Shown: positions 33,742 through 43,964, counted from the stretch's first letter. The stretch: DNA of 64,000 bases from Pseudomonas syringae (GCF_023278085.1 NZ_CP066265.1:4346001-4410000), one strand, 5' to 3'. The notes: generated from the letters alone by a model not told the origin. Numbers and translations: made by a program.

Positions 33742-35997
33742 TTATTCATGCTCCAGACGACGTCTGGCCAGCGAACGCAGCGTCAGGTAGGCAACTCCGG
33801 TGACCAGTACCACGCCAATGGCCAAGGCCAGCAACAGCCATAGCACGTTGCGCGACATCAGCCACTGCAGGCGCTTGAGCGGTCCAAGATCACCGACGTA
33901 GTAGGTTTGTTCGGCAACCAGCGCATCGACCGAATCGCCATGCACCACCACCAGACTGCCCTGCACCTTGTCACTGCTGCCCAGCGCCTTGGCCACATCG
34001 GTAAGACCGCCGGGCTGACCGGCAGAGATCAGCACAACGCTGCGGCCTTTCTGCAACGGTGATTCGAAACCGGCCAGGAATGTACTGTGTGCGTCGCTGG
34101 AAAAGGCCATTTTGACCTTGGCACGGCGCTGGTTTTCATCCGGGTCCGGACTCATCCAGTCACGCAGGCGGAAAGAAAGATCGGAAAGCTCGAAGCCCTG
34201 ATGCTGCCCATTGCCGGAGGCTGGCAAGCGATCGGCCCATTGCTTGAGCAACGGCTGATCAGTGCCTGAGGACATGACCAGAATGTCCTTGTCGGCGGCA
34301 GTGGAAATCTGCGCAGCCTGAATCACTGCAACGCCGGTCGCCGGATACCCGGTCGACTCACCGAAACGCCCCAGCACATTCAGGTAAGCACTGATGTCTG
34401 CCGCGCTTGGCTTGTCAGCCAGCACAACGGCGGTCTGCGACAGGTCTGCCATGCGGGTAAACGGAAAACCCGAATCCTTGAACACGCCCAGGTTCGGCAT
34501 CGCCATGAAGTGGTCGTAGCCGCTGAAATCCAGCGTCGATTCCGGGTCGATACTGCCACGCATGTTATCGATGATGATGTCGCCGCATTCGCCCTGCTTG
34601 AGGTAATCGAACATGTAGCGCAGTTGCAGGCGAGATTGCAGGGCCACGGAGTTGAGCGGCAGATACACGCGCGCTTCACGGCTGACCGAGTCATTGCCAC
34701 CGGTGAGGCGGGACAGAATCGAATTGCTCAGGTTATCAATGGACGGCAGCGGCTCGGCCTTGATCAGGGTGTCGTTGAGGCTGACCATGATCGACGAGTT
34801 GTTGGAACGCTCCTGTGGCGTGTAGCGGTATTTGAGTTTCAGCGGCACGCCATCTTCGCGCCAGCTGAACAGATCAGGCGGCAGGTTCAACGGTATGGTG
34901 ATATCGCCGGGATCGTAGCCGGAGACATTCAGTTTGTTGGCAGGCATCAGTTCGCCGAGCTTGATCGGTCGATCACTGGGCAACCAGTTCGGCGCGTCGT
35001 AGGGCTTGCGTGGCTGGAGCATGTCGACACGCTCGATCAGTGCGCTGCTGCCGACCAGGCTTTGCCCGCCGACCACCAGTGCATTGACCGCGCGTTTGAG
35101 CTCGGCCGAATTGCGCCCGGTAATGACCAGCAGTTTGCCGTTCGGGTCATTGGGGTGGGTCACCATTGTCAGGCTCGGGCCCTTGGGGGCTGGCATCGTG
35201 AGCGCACCGAGTTGCAGCGGCCCGTCGCCCGTGAGCAGTACCAACGCGTTGCCTTTGGCCGGCAGCTCATTGAAATGCGCCGGGAAGCTGGCCATGCGCG
35301 AGCGGGTCTTGGCTGCACCGATCCAGGAGGCCAGCGCACCCGCCGCTTCCAGCGTGGCGTTGTCGGGAGCAGCGCCCATCACCACCGGCAGGCTCACGTC
35401 ACGGTCATCACGACGGTCGAAAAACGGCAGCGGCAGAATCGACAGATCGTTCGGTAATGCGAAGGGCGTAACGCGTATATCCAGACGCGTTTCGTTGTTG
35501 ATTCGTGCCCAGAGACTGGAGTGCTTCGGGTCTTCGCAGCTCATCGTATAGTGACCGATGAACTGCAGGCTCAGGCGGTTGAACTCGGTGATCATTTGCG
35601 GAGGAAGCTCGATCACCTGGGTCTGCGGCTTGCCCGCGCCGTCCTTGGGCAGCGGCAGGGTCGCGGCCACTTCGTCGTTGATCATGACATTGATCTGCGA
35701 CAGATCTGACAGCAGCGACGGTGAATAGCTGTAGCTCAGGGTCAGGCTTGCGCCGGTCACCACCTGATCGGCACGCACGTTGAAGTTGACGCTGTCGGTG
35801 GCGTCGACGCCGCGCAGGTTCATCGGGTAATTGCGCCCCAATTGCTGCAGCGTCACGCTGTAACCGTCAGTTGTGGCTGCCGTTGGAGCAGCTGCTGCAA
35901 CACCACCCGTGGAGAGAACGGACAACGCACAGGCCAGCAGCGCCCATGAGCGGCGAACGGCGAACCGCTCGGCACCGAGAAAATACCGTTTAGTCAT
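33742..35997 (-). CDS. wssC: Cellulose synthase regulatory subunit WssC (BcsB)
   Basis: 751 residues. A signal peptide (about 1-37) precedes two carbohydrate-binding-like and flavodoxin-like repeats typical of BcsB. A single C-terminal transmembrane helix (about 722-745) anchors the protein to WssB. It guides the nascent glucan through the periplasm and is required for synthase activity. It lies 14 bases after the wssB stop. Confidence 0.95.
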   Translation of the reverse strand: MTKRYFLGAERFAVRRSWALLACALSVLSTGGVAAAAPTAATTDGYSVTLQQLGRNYPMNLRGVDATDSVNFNVRADQVVTGASLTLSYSYSPSLLSDLSQINVMINDEVAATLPLPKDGAGKPQTQVIELPPQMITEFNRLSLQFIGHYTMSCEDPKHSSLWARINNETRLDIRVTPFALPNDLSILPLPFFDRRDDRDVSLPVVMGAAPDNATLEAAGALASWIGAAKTRSRMASFPAHFNELPAKGNALVLLTGDGPLQLGALTMPAPKGPSLTMVTHPNDPNGKLLVITGRNSAELKRAVNALVVGGQSLVGSSALIERVDMLQPRKPYDAPNWLPSDRPIKLGELMPANKLNVSGYDPGDITIPLNLPPDLFSWREDGVPLKLKYRYTPQERSNNSSIMVSLNDTLIKAEPLPSIDNLSNSILSRLTGGNDSVSREARVYLPLNSVALQSRLQLRYMFDYLKQGECGDIIIDNMRGSIDPESTLDFSGYDHFMAMPNLGVFKDSGFPFTRMADLSQTAVVLADKPSAADISAYLNVLGRFGESTGYPATGVAVIQAAQISTAADKDILVMSSGTDQPLLKQWADRLPASGNGQHQGFELSDLSFRLRDWMSPDPDENQRRAKVKMAFSSDAHSTFLAGFESPLQKGRSVVLISAGQPGGLTDVAKALGSSDKVQGSLVVVHGDSVDALVAEQTYYVGDLGPLKRLQWLMSRNVLWLLLALAIGVVLVTGVAYLTLRSLARRRLEHE

Positions 35998-36011
35998 GAC
36001 TATTCAATCCA

Positions 36012-38231
36012 TCAGTTTGCGGGAGGTGGGGAAGGTCTTTTGCGTGTTGGCAATAAACGGCTGAAATCCTTGCGGGTTGCCTTGAGCAACTCGATGACGC
36101 CGCGGACACCGATATGGCTGACTTCGCGCAGCGCAGCCAGGGGTGAATCCGGTTTGCCATGCCCCCAGGTCGACGCCCAGGTGTCGGCACGACCGAATGT
36201 CAGACGTACCAGTTCGCTTTGCTGTCGCAGCGACAAATCACCGAAATGAGTGCCCAGGTAGCCATCGCGGCAGAACATCACCGTGGCCGGGAACTCATTG
36301 ACCTGAGCGCCGCGATACAGCGACACGGTGATGCTGTCGCCAGCGTCGATGCCCGAGCCAGCAGGCAATAGCAGGCCAAGACCGGTCTGCGAAAAATCCT
36401 GGGTCACGGCGTTGAACATCACACCATCGGCACGGGTGACCCGAATCGGCAGTTTTGCCTGCACCCGCGGTTCAGTGCGCACCTGGCGAATCTCGCTGGC
36501 GACAGCAATGGCGGCGCTGGTGATGATGATGTTGTAGAGCGTCCAGGCCATGTTGATCACGATGGTCAGGGTGATCGCATCATTGTTCCAGCCCAACTGG
36601 TACAGGCTGTAGATGCCGAGTACAAAAACCACCGCGTTCAGCGTCAGCAACACGATATAAGGCCGTGCCAGCGCCCAGTCGAAAAACGTTTCTTCGACCA
36701 CACCGCCCTTGTCGGTGACGTTGAAACCGCCGAATTTCGGGTTGATCATCGCCATCAGCACCGGGCCCATGATGTACCAGGCCAGCACCGCCTCGTAGAC
36801 CTCGTTCCAGAACGAATGCCGGAAGCGGCCCTGTATCTTCGAGTTGGTCAGGCTGGCGTGCGCCAGGTGTGGCAGCACATAGGCGGTAATCATCAGCGCC
36901 GATGCGTGCATGACTTCGGCACCAAACAGCAGGTAAGCCAGCGGCGCGGTGAGGAACACCAGACGCGGCAGGCCATAGAAAAAGTGCAGCATGGCGTTGG
37001 CGTAGCACAGCCGCTGGCCGAGCGACAGGCCCTTGCCGAGCAGCGGGTTGTCGGTGCGAAAGATCTGCGCCATGCCCCGCGCCCAGCGAATGCGCTGAGC
37101 CACATGGCGCGACAGACTTTCGGTGGCCAGACCTGCCGCCTGCGGGATCGCCAGATAGGCCGTGTTGTAACCCGCACGGTTGAGCTTGAGCGCGGTGTGC
37201 GCGTCTTCGGTCACGGTTTCGGTGGCAACGCCGCCGATTTCCAGCAACGAGGAGCGACGCAGCACCGCACAGGAACCACAGAAGAACGTCGCGTTCCACA
37301 GGTCATTGCCATCCTGCAGCAAGCCGTAAAACAGTTCACCTTCGTTGGGCACAGTGCGGAACGTGTCGAGGTTCTTTTCAAACGCGTCCGGCGAAAAGAA
37401 AAAGTGCGGCGTCTGTAACATCGCCAGCTTCGCATCCTTGAGAAACCAGCCCATGGCAACTTGCAGAAAAGAACGGGTCGGAACGTGATCGGCATCGAAC
37501 ATGGCGATGTATTCGCCGTCGGTGCTCTTGAGCGCTTCGTTGAGGTTGCCGGCCTTGGCATGATGATTATTGTCGCGCGTCAGGTAGCCCACCCCGATCT
37601 GCTCGCAGAACTCACGGAAGTCTTCGCGACGGCCATCATCAAGCACATAGACCCGAAGTTTGTCCCTCGGCCAGTCGATGGACTGTGCAGCAAAAATGGT
37701 CAGCTTCACGATACTCAGCGCTTCGTTGTACGACGGGATGAACACATCCACGGTCGGCCACTGGCTGGAATCGCTCGGCATGATGACCGGCTTGCGGTGC
37801 AGCGGCCAGGCTGTCTGTACATAACCCAGTACGATCACGATCAGCGTATAGAACTCGGCAACGATCAGCCCGTAACCCAGCAGGCTGTCCAGCCAGTTCT
37901 CGAAATCCAGAGTCGACGTCAGGCGCCAGTACATGTAACGAAACGAGGCCAGCAGCGACAGCGTCACCAGTGCCAGCACCGACAAACGTCCAGGTATCTT
38001 GCGAATCAACAGCATTGCGGCAAAGCATGCCAAGGCAAAAAAGCACTGCGCGGTAAGGTCCAGTGGCGCGGTGACGACCAGCAGCATCAGCAGTAAACCG
38101 ACCACAATCGAGGTGATTTTCAGAACCCGGCGCAAGGTCTTCGACAGGCTGCCGAACCAGCCCAGCAAAGCATTCAGCCACGACGGTGTGCGCGTCCGGG
38201 GTGCGGACGCGTCGAGCGACAGGTTGGTCAT
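36012..38231 (-). CDS. wssB: Cellulose synthase catalytic subunit WssB (BcsA) with PilZ domain
   Basis: 739 residues. Several membrane helices flank a family-2 glycosyltransferase with VLDDGRR, the D-x-D in MFDADHVP, TEDAHTAL and the QRIRWARG motif (Q-x-x-R-W). A C-terminal PilZ domain (about 580-690) carries the c-di-GMP-binding RTEPR (R-x3-R) and DFSQTG (D-x-S-x2-G). Synthesis from UDP-glucose should therefore depend on c-di-GMP. The ATG overlaps the wssA stop by four bases. Confidence 0.97.
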   Translation of the reverse strand: MTNLSLDASAPRTRTPSWLNALLGWFGSLSKTLRRVLKITSIVVGLLLMLLVVTAPLDLTAQCFFALACFAAMLLIRKIPGRLSVLALVTLSLLASFRYMYWRLTSTLDFENWLDSLLGYGLIVAEFYTLIVIVLGYVQTAWPLHRKPVIMPSDSSQWPTVDVFIPSYNEALSIVKLTIFAAQSIDWPRDKLRVYVLDDGRREDFREFCEQIGVGYLTRDNNHHAKAGNLNEALKSTDGEYIAMFDADHVPTRSFLQVAMGWFLKDAKLAMLQTPHFFFSPDAFEKNLDTFRTVPNEGELFYGLLQDGNDLWNATFFCGSCAVLRRSSLLEIGGVATETVTEDAHTALKLNRAGYNTAYLAIPQAAGLATESLSRHVAQRIRWARGMAQIFRTDNPLLGKGLSLGQRLCYANAMLHFFYGLPRLVFLTAPLAYLLFGAEVMHASALMITAYVLPHLAHASLTNSKIQGRFRHSFWNEVYEAVLAWYIMGPVLMAMINPKFGGFNVTDKGGVVEETFFDWALARPYIVLLTLNAVVFVLGIYSLYQLGWNNDAITLTIVINMAWTLYNIIITSAAIAVASEIRQVRTEPRVQAKLPIRVTRADGVMFNAVTQDFSQTGLGLLLPAGSGIDAGDSITVSLYRGAQVNEFPATVMFCRDGYLGTHFGDLSLRQQSELVRLTFGRADTWASTWGHGKPDSPLAALREVSHIGVRGVIELLKATRKDFSRLLPTRKRPSPPPAN

Positions 38232-39352
38232 GACAATTGAGTCTCTTCTACTTCCTGAGCCAGCAGTCGGGCAATCAGTACATGACTCATCACGCGCAGA
38301 TCCTGAGTACCCGGTGAGGCGCTTGGCACCTGAACCGGGTTATGGCCGTAAGCCAGCGCTTCTGAAAGCGCATCGTCCTTGCGTATGACGCCCAGCAGGC
38401 GTTTGCCCAGGCGCCGCTTCAGCACGTCATGCATGTCGCAACTGAACGTGCGTGAGGCATCGAACTGATTGATGACGTAGTGACAAACTGGCGGTTGCGG
38501 GCGAGCCAGCACCGGTGCGAGCCAGCCCTGCAGTTGATCCAGCGTCAGGTAACACGCCGCATCGGCGGTCAGCACTGCCAGCACCTGGTCGGCGGCATTC
38601 AATGCCTGTTGGAGCATTTGCAGATCGCCGCACGGCACGTCAAGAATCACCACATCACGCGCATTCAACTGCATGCGGGCGATCTGGCGAACCAGCCAGT
38701 TCGTGTCGTTTTCCTGAAAGCGCTGAAGAGCGTGGCGCTCATCCGGCTGCAACGAGCCATAGGGCAGCACCTGCGTGTCGGCAGACCCGCTCAGCAACAG
38801 CGCGCGCCAGTTTTCAGCGCAGAGACTGGCCTCACCAGAGCCTGCTATATCCGGGCTGGCGTTGAGGTGATGCTGCAAGGCGTCCTGCGGGTCGAGGTCG
38901 ATCGCCAGTGTCTGTCCGCCGGGGATTCTGACCAGGCTGGCCAGTGCCGCACTCAGGGTACTTTTACCGACCCCGCCCTTGGCGGATATCACCGCGATGA
39001 CATGCGCCGGAGTCCTTGATGGCTGATCCTTGCCCATCGATTGAACCAGCGCTTCGTTATTGCGTGCCAGCGCTTGAATCTGTCGCGCCGTGGCGGCCTC
39101 GGCGAGCAGACTCGCCAGTGGACCCGATGCCGTACGTTTGGCCACCAGACTCAAGGCCGGATCAGACTGAGCAGGCAGCTCAGTACGAGGCGATTCAAGA
39201 TTCGGTTGAAGAGTCACGCTGTGCAGCGCGACAGGGGCCTTACCGGAAGCCAACGATTCCTGGTAATCCAGGCTGTTGTCCATTTCCAGATAACCTTCAG
39301 AGCTTGCGCCAAATTGTCGAAACAAATTAGCCACATCGTCAGTTCGGTTCAT
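38228..39352 (-). CDS. wssA: WssA: BcsQ/MinD-like ATPase with BcsR-like N-terminus
   Basis: 374 residues. The N-terminal ~30 residues (DDVANLFRQFG...YLEMD) resemble the short BcsR/BcsP family. A variable linker leads to a ParA/MinD-type ATPase (about 115-374) with deviant Walker A KGGVGKS and the following DLDPQDAL. BcsQ-type proteins are associated with polar positioning or assembly of the synthase complex. It is the first gene of the operon. The start at 39352 has GAGG directly against the ATG, which is closer than ideal, but the N-terminal family match supports it. Confidence 0.93.
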   Translation of the reverse strand: MNRTDDVANLFRQFGASSEGYLEMDNSLDYQESLASGKAPVALHSVTLQPNLESPRTELPAQSDPALSLVAKRTASGPLASLLAEAATARQIQALARNNEALVQSMGKDQPSRTPAHVIAVISAKGGVGKSTLSAALASLVRIPGGQTLAIDLDPQDALQHHLNASPDIAGSGEASLCAENWRALLLSGSADTQVLPYGSLQPDERHALQRFQENDTNWLVRQIARMQLNARDVVILDVPCGDLQMLQQALNAADQVLAVLTADAACYLTLDQLQGWLAPVLARPQPPVCHYVINQFDASRTFSCDMHDVLKRRLGKRLLGVIRKDDALSEALAYGHNPVQVPSASPGTQDLRVMSHVLIARLLAQEVEETQLS

Positions 39353-39418
39353 CCTCTACGACCTCAGATAGGGGCCGCAAGGCACGGTCCGTGTGAAAAA
39401 GCATTAACACTAATGTGT

Positions 39419-39435
39419 AGTATCACTTTGATACT
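39419..39435. promoter_or_regulatory. Inverted repeat in the wss promoter region
   Basis: AGTATCA-CTT-TGATACT, perfect seven-base arms, directly adjoining the FleQ-like box. On the minus strand it lies between a possible -35 (TTGACA, 39438-39433) and the expected -10. It could bind a repressor; identity unknown. Confidence 0.45.
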
Positions 39436-39449
39436 GTCAATAAATTGAT
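39436..39449. promoter_or_regulatory. FleQ-box-like site upstream of wssA
   Basis: GTCAATAAATTGAT matches the FleQ consensus GTCAaTaAATTGAC known from Pseudomonas pel promoters in all but the last base. It overlaps a possible -35 TTGACA on the minus strand, about 85 bases before wssA. FleQ links c-di-GMP level to polysaccharide transcription, including cellulose operons. Confidence 0.6.
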
Positions 39450-39639
39450 ATATGTTGATTGAACTTTCTCGATGAGCGGTATTTTACTCGAAAAGATGCC
39501 ATTTAATTGGCGATCGAAAACGGTGAGTTCAGTCGTTTTGAGTGAGAAAGGGGGCTAAAGCGACATCCTGCAGATAGTTGGCTATGCATCTATCCAGACG
39601 GTATTGCCGCCTATCTGCGAGGAAATTGACCGGATTCGG

Positions 39640-40830
39640 TCAATGACTGGTTTGGTTCGGCGCGGCCTCCGTGGTTTGAGGTAATGCCATGCCCTTGGGC
39701 CACAACAGCCAGATATTGCCCTTCTGCTTCATATCTCCGGCCAGCCTGCCGGCTTCGTCGCCGGTGCCCCAGAACAGATCGGCGCGTACTTCACCGGCAA
39801 TCGCACCACCGGTGTCCTGAGCCGCAACCGGACGCACCACGCTGCTGCCGTCCGGCCGCGTGGTGGACAGCCAGAGCAGGCTGCCCAGCGGAATCACCTT
39901 GCGGTCGATGGCAACGCTGTAACCTGGTGTGAGCGGCACGTTGAGCGAGCCGCGCGGGCCTTCATTGCTGTCAGGGTTGCGGGCAAAAAACACGTAGCTC
40001 GGGTTGCTGGCCAGCAGCTCGCTGACTCGCTCCGGATGCGCCTTGGCCCAAGCGGCAATGCTGCCCATGGTCACGTCTTCCTTCTTCAACTCGCCCTGCT
40101 CCACCAGCCAGCGGCCAATGGCGCGATACGGACGACCGTTCTGATCGGCGTAGCCCAGGCGCAATTGCGAGCCGTCTTCCAGACTGACTCTTCCGGAGCC
40201 CTGAATCTGCAGGAACTGCACATCCATCGGGTCGGTCAGCCAGGCAATGACCGGCGCGTTCAACCCTTGCGCGTTGATCGTCGCAGCATCGTCGTAGGGC
40301 TTGAGCACCCGCCCTTCAAGCCGTCCACGCAGGCGCTTGCCCTTGAGCTCGGGGTAAATACTGTCCAGGTTGACGACGATCAGGTCATCCGGAATACCGT
40401 ACACCGGCACGTTGGCCGTTGCCGTCTGAGTCAGGCTGCCCGGGTAGACCGGCTCGTAATAGCCCGTGATCAGGCCATCGGCACTGCCGCCATCAGCACG
40501 CAGGCTGTAGACCTGCAGTTGGCTCTGCAGAAACGTACGGATCTGCGCCGCATCAGGCGCGGCCGCGAGACTCGCCGCCGCAGCACAGGTCGGCCCCCAC
40601 ACTGCATCAGCCTTGAGGCGGACGCAGGCGCTGCGCCATGAGGCAAACCCTGCTTGCAGATCCACATCAGAGACCGCTGGCAGTGCTTCCCAGGTGGCCT
40701 GGGTGTAAGTGGTATGCGGCGCTGACGGCGGGGCAGCCGGTTTATCGGACGTGTCACACGCAGTCAGCAAGGCGGCCAATGGCAAAGCCAGCGCCAGGCT
40801 CCGCGACCATGGTTTGAAAGAGAGCATCAT
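39640..40830 (-). CDS. mltA: Membrane-bound lytic murein transglycosylase A
   Basis: 396 residues from the ATG at 40830 (AAAGGA nine bases upstream); a GTG at 40860 is less likely. A lipoprotein signal with lipobox LLTAC places the lipid-modified Cys near residue 25. The MltA domain contains GLITGYYEPVYPGS, and the C-terminal 3D domain has PVAAQDTGGAIAG and ADLFWGTGDEA, with the catalytic Asp in AAQDTGG. It cleaves peptidoglycan strands to 1,6-anhydro products from the outer-membrane inner face. Monocistronic. Confidence 0.94.
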   Translation of the reverse strand: MMLSFKPWSRSLALALPLAALLTACDTSDKPAAPPSAPHTTYTQATWEALPAVSDVDLQAGFASWRSACVRLKADAVWGPTCAAAASLAAAPDAAQIRTFLQSQLQVYSLRADGGSADGLITGYYEPVYPGSLTQTATANVPVYGIPDDLIVVNLDSIYPELKGKRLRGRLEGRVLKPYDDAATINAQGLNAPVIAWLTDPMDVQFLQIQGSGRVSLEDGSQLRLGYADQNGRPYRAIGRWLVEQGELKKEDVTMGSIAAWAKAHPERVSELLASNPSYVFFARNPDSNEGPRGSLNVPLTPGYSVAIDRKVIPLGSLLWLSTTRPDGSSVVRPVAAQDTGGAIAGEVRADLFWGTGDEAGRLAGDMKQKGNIWLLWPKGMALPQTTEAAPNQTSH

Positions 40831-40996
40831 CAGCAACCATCCTTTTACAGCCCGCAGCACGCGGGTGGGTAAAAGGCGTCATTGTGGCTGAAGCGGGCGC
40901 GGAGACCTAGAGGGGATGCGCCATTCGACGTGCAAGGCGCGCGGGCATCCATGCCACGCACACCAGAGCCTGAACCAGAGCCATCAGCGTCAGAAG

Positions 40997-42310
40997 CTAC
41001 CTGAGCTGGTTGGCAAACCGTCCGACCGCACCGACCACCTGCTTGGCACCTTCCTGAATTTCAACAATCACCGCGCCCGCCTCGTTGGCCAGCACCAGAC
41101 CTTGCTCTGCCTGCGCGCGACTGTTGGCCATGCCGCGCACGGCCTCATCGGCCAGCGCCTGATTCTGCTGCACGACGCTGACGATTTCTTCGGTCGCGGC
41201 GCTGGTACGACCGGCCAGCTGACGAACCTCATCAGCCACCACTGCAAAGCCTCTGCCCTGCTCGCCGGCCCGGGCGGCCTCGATGGCCGCGTTGAGCGCG
41301 AGCAGGTTGGTCTGCTGAGCGATACCGCCAATGGTTTGCACGATGGAGTTGATCAGTAAGGACTGTTTGCCCAACGCTTCGATCCCGGACGCTGCCGACT
41401 GCATCTCTTCGGAGATCTTGCGCATGGTATCGACAGTATTCTGCACAACATCGGCCCCGCGCTGAGCGCTGATGTCGGTCTGTTGGGATATTTCGAAAGC
41501 CACGCTGGCTGCCTGGCTGACTTCATCTTCGCGGGCCACCTGATCGGTGACCAGCGTGGCAAACTTGACGACCTTGTAGAGATTGCCCTGGGCGTCATGT
41601 ACCGGGTTGTAGGTCGCCTCCAGCCACACCTCGCGACCATTGCTGTCGATACGCTTGAACCGGCCGGCGACAAACTCGCCACGGTTGAGCGTGGCCCAAA
41701 AATCACGGTACGGCGTTTGTGATGTTTCCTGCGGATCGCAGAACAGGCTGTGATGCTTGCCTTTGATCTGCGTCAGGTTGTAACCCATGCCGCGCAGAAA
41801 TTGCTCGTTGGCCGTCAGTACATGCCCGCTCAGATCGAACTCGATCACCGCACTCGAGCGCAACAATGCCTGAATGAAGGCGGAATTCTCGGCAGCGGTT
41901 TCGACGGTCTGGGTGATATCCGATCCGTAGCATTGCAGATGCGCAAGCTTGCCCTGCTCATCCAGAACCGGCTGCCACATGGCGCGAATCCAGACCAGAC
42001 TGCCGTTGGCGTGCAGAAAACGGTATCTATCGATGACCGACTCGCCATTCTGCACCGCAGACTTGAGGTCTCGGTAACAATCGAGCTGTCTGACGTAGCT
42101 CGGAACCAACTGGTCAAGGTCACGGCCCAGGACCTGTTCGAGCGTATAACCCAGCGCATGAAGGAAGTTTTCATTGGCGTGGGAAATACGGTTGCTGGCA
42201 TCCAGCGTCAACGACAGCATTCGCGCGTCGATGCCTTTTTGCATCTGCCGGTACATAAATAACTCGGCCTGTTGTGCCTGTAATTCCTTTTTCAAGCGAG
42301 TATTGAACAT
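40997..42310 (-). CDS. Soluble PAS-PAS chemoreceptor-like protein (BdlA-like)
   Basis: 437 residues without signal peptide or membrane segments. Two PAS domains (about 28-130 and 150-260) are followed directly by a short signalling domain (about 270-437) with the conserved chemoreceptor hairpin. No HAMP is present. The architecture and length match BdlA of P. aeruginosa, which links c-di-GMP and redox cues to biofilm dispersion. Aer-type receptors differ by having membrane anchors. Its position near the cellulose operon and a diguanylate cyclase gene fits a biofilm role, but that is inference. Confidence 0.9.
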   Translation of the reverse strand: MFNTRLKKELQAQQAELFMYRQMQKGIDARMLSLTLDASNRISHANENFLHALGYTLEQVLGRDLDQLVPSYVRQLDCYRDLKSAVQNGESVIDRYRFLHANGSLVWIRAMWQPVLDEQGKLAHLQCYGSDITQTVETAAENSAFIQALLRSSAVIEFDLSGHVLTANEQFLRGMGYNLTQIKGKHHSLFCDPQETSQTPYRDFWATLNRGEFVAGRFKRIDSNGREVWLEATYNPVHDAQGNLYKVVKFATLVTDQVAREDEVSQAASVAFEISQQTDISAQRGADVVQNTVDTMRKISEEMQSAASGIEALGKQSLLINSIVQTIGGIAQQTNLLALNAAIEAARAGEQGRGFAVVADEVRQLAGRTSAATEEIVSVVQQNQALADEAVRGMANSRAQAEQGLVLANEAGAVIVEIQEGAKQVVGAVGRFANQLR

Positions 42311-42551
42311 GGCTGCACCGATGGTGGGTTGTACGTATATATCGGCATAAGCGTAGACGTAGCGCAGGTATTTCGTCGGAATATGACGGATGAAATTTAA
42401 AAAACCTGCCCGAGTCCGGCAGACGGCAAGCCAGTAGCGCCAGGTGACCTGCGAGCCTGTACGGATACCGCTTGTCGATATGGCAAGTTACCCCTTTGCA
42501 GATTGATAGCACTAAGACATCATCCTCAATGTCCTAATGGACTCGATGTGA

Positions 42552-43787
42552 ATGCCCCGGTGCAACATGCTCGCTTCTGCCCTTGATCGTCCCAGACTTG
42601 AAGATTCGAAGACCCTCGCCGAGGTAGAGCAGATGATTGCTTCAGGTGTGGGCGGGCTGCGTTTCGGCCAGGATCTGGAACGACGTTATGAAGCGGACAC
42701 CCACCAGCAGCGTGTGCAGTTCATTACCGCTGTCGGGGTAGCCGGAGCGCTGGTTTACAACCTGTACCTGATCAGCGACTGGCTGATGTTACGGGATGTA
42801 TTTTTCTACGCAGCACTGAGCCGGCTATGCCTGATCACACCGATGTTCATCGTGATGCTCTTGCTCGCACCACGCATTAAATCTCGCAGGGTTCTGGAAA
42901 CGACAGCCGCGATCGGCACGGTCATAGCATCGCTGATGCCGCTGATCGTGATGATCAACAGCAACAGCCCGTATCAGCTTCATTACCAGTTGGGGATGCT
43001 GCTGCTCATGGTCTACTGCACCATGATCCAGCAGCTCCCGGTCCGTTACGCGACAGTCGCCATACTGTGCATGCTGACCATTCAACTGGTAACGACCTAT
43101 ACAGCCGGCTTTGCAGACTTTCTGACCTGGCAGGCCAATGCGGTGCTGTTTGTCTCAACCGCAGCCCTGCTGTTGATGGCCTCCTACTTTCTGGAACGCG
43201 GCAGCCGCCTGAGTTACCTGTTCGCGTTGCGCGGTCGTCTGCTGCAAGCGCAATTGGTAGAAATGGCGCGTATCGACGCGCTGACTCAATTGTTCAACAG
43301 GCGTTATCAGGACGAGGTCATCACTTCATTCTGGGAACGCGCGCGGGACACGCCGACCAACGTGGCGATGATCCTGCTGGATATCGACCATTTCAAATCC
43401 TACAACGACAGTTATGGCCATCCTCAAGGTGATACTTGCCTGAAGCTACTGTGCGAAGTCATTCGCCAGAAAACCCGGGAAAACGACGCCGTAGCGTTTC
43501 GCTTCGGCGGCGAAGAAGTGCTGATATTGATGAATGCCGATGCCCGCCAGGCAAGGAAATTGACCGAGACGCTGCAAGCCTCGGTCGCAGCCCTCAAACT
43601 CCCGCACCCGGTACTGGGCGAAGGCGCACTCGTCACCATCAGCCTTGGCGTAGCCTGCGCAATAGCACCTGATACTTCGCCCGAGAGCCTGATAAGCGCT
43701 GCAGATAACGCTCTGTACGCGGCCAAGCACGCCGGACGCAACTGCGCCTGTTTCTCGCGCAATGACGCGTTTGAGTGTCAGGTATAG
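42552..43787 (+). CDS. Membrane-bound diguanylate cyclase (GGDEF)
   Basis: 411 residues. Six hydrophobic segments (about 55-215) form a membrane sensor of unknown ligand. A GGDEF domain (about 245-405) follows, with LLDIDHFKSYNDSYGHPQGD and the active-site signature RFGGEEV. The last position is Val rather than the usual Phe, but the catalytic Gly-Gly-Glu-Glu is kept, so activity is likely. An R-x2-D (REND) stands six residues upstream of GGEE, one more than in the classical I-site, so product inhibition is uncertain. The ATG at 42567 is an alternative start. It is divergent from the BdlA-like gene. Confidence 0.9.
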   Translation: MPRCNMLASALDRPRLEDSKTLAEVEQMIASGVGGLRFGQDLERRYEADTHQQRVQFITAVGVAGALVYNLYLISDWLMLRDVFFYAALSRLCLITPMFIVMLLLAPRIKSRRVLETTAAIGTVIASLMPLIVMINSNSPYQLHYQLGMLLLMVYCTMIQQLPVRYATVAILCMLTIQLVTTYTAGFADFLTWQANAVLFVSTAALLLMASYFLERGSRLSYLFALRGRLLQAQLVEMARIDALTQLFNRRYQDEVITSFWERARDTPTNVAMILLDIDHFKSYNDSYGHPQGDTCLKLLCEVIRQKTRENDAVAFRFGGEEVLILMNADARQARKLTETLQASVAALKLPHPVLGEGALVTISLGVACAIAPDTSPESLISAADNALYAAKHAGRNCACFSRNDAFECQV

Positions 43788-43964
43788 CGAGCCGCCAAGA
43801 TAAAAGGTATTTGCCTACAGCGGTGTCAGAACAGTCCGAACTATCATGCCGAGACCAGCTGGTATTGTCTCTGTGCGCTCCATTTTGTCAGGCCAAACGA
43901 TGCGTTGTGCACGCCATAGGAACTGGAGGCCATCAAACAATTTTTGAGCCAGTACGGAGCCGGG

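Noticed and set aside
40861..40996. GGATGC/GCATCC inverted repeat between the BdlA-like gene and mltA as a terminator
   Set aside because: Large loop and no T tract on either strand.
42311..42551. GCCGATAT on the minus strand upstream of the BdlA-like gene as a FliA site
   Set aside because: There is no TAAA-like element 15 bases upstream, so it was not listed as a promoter.
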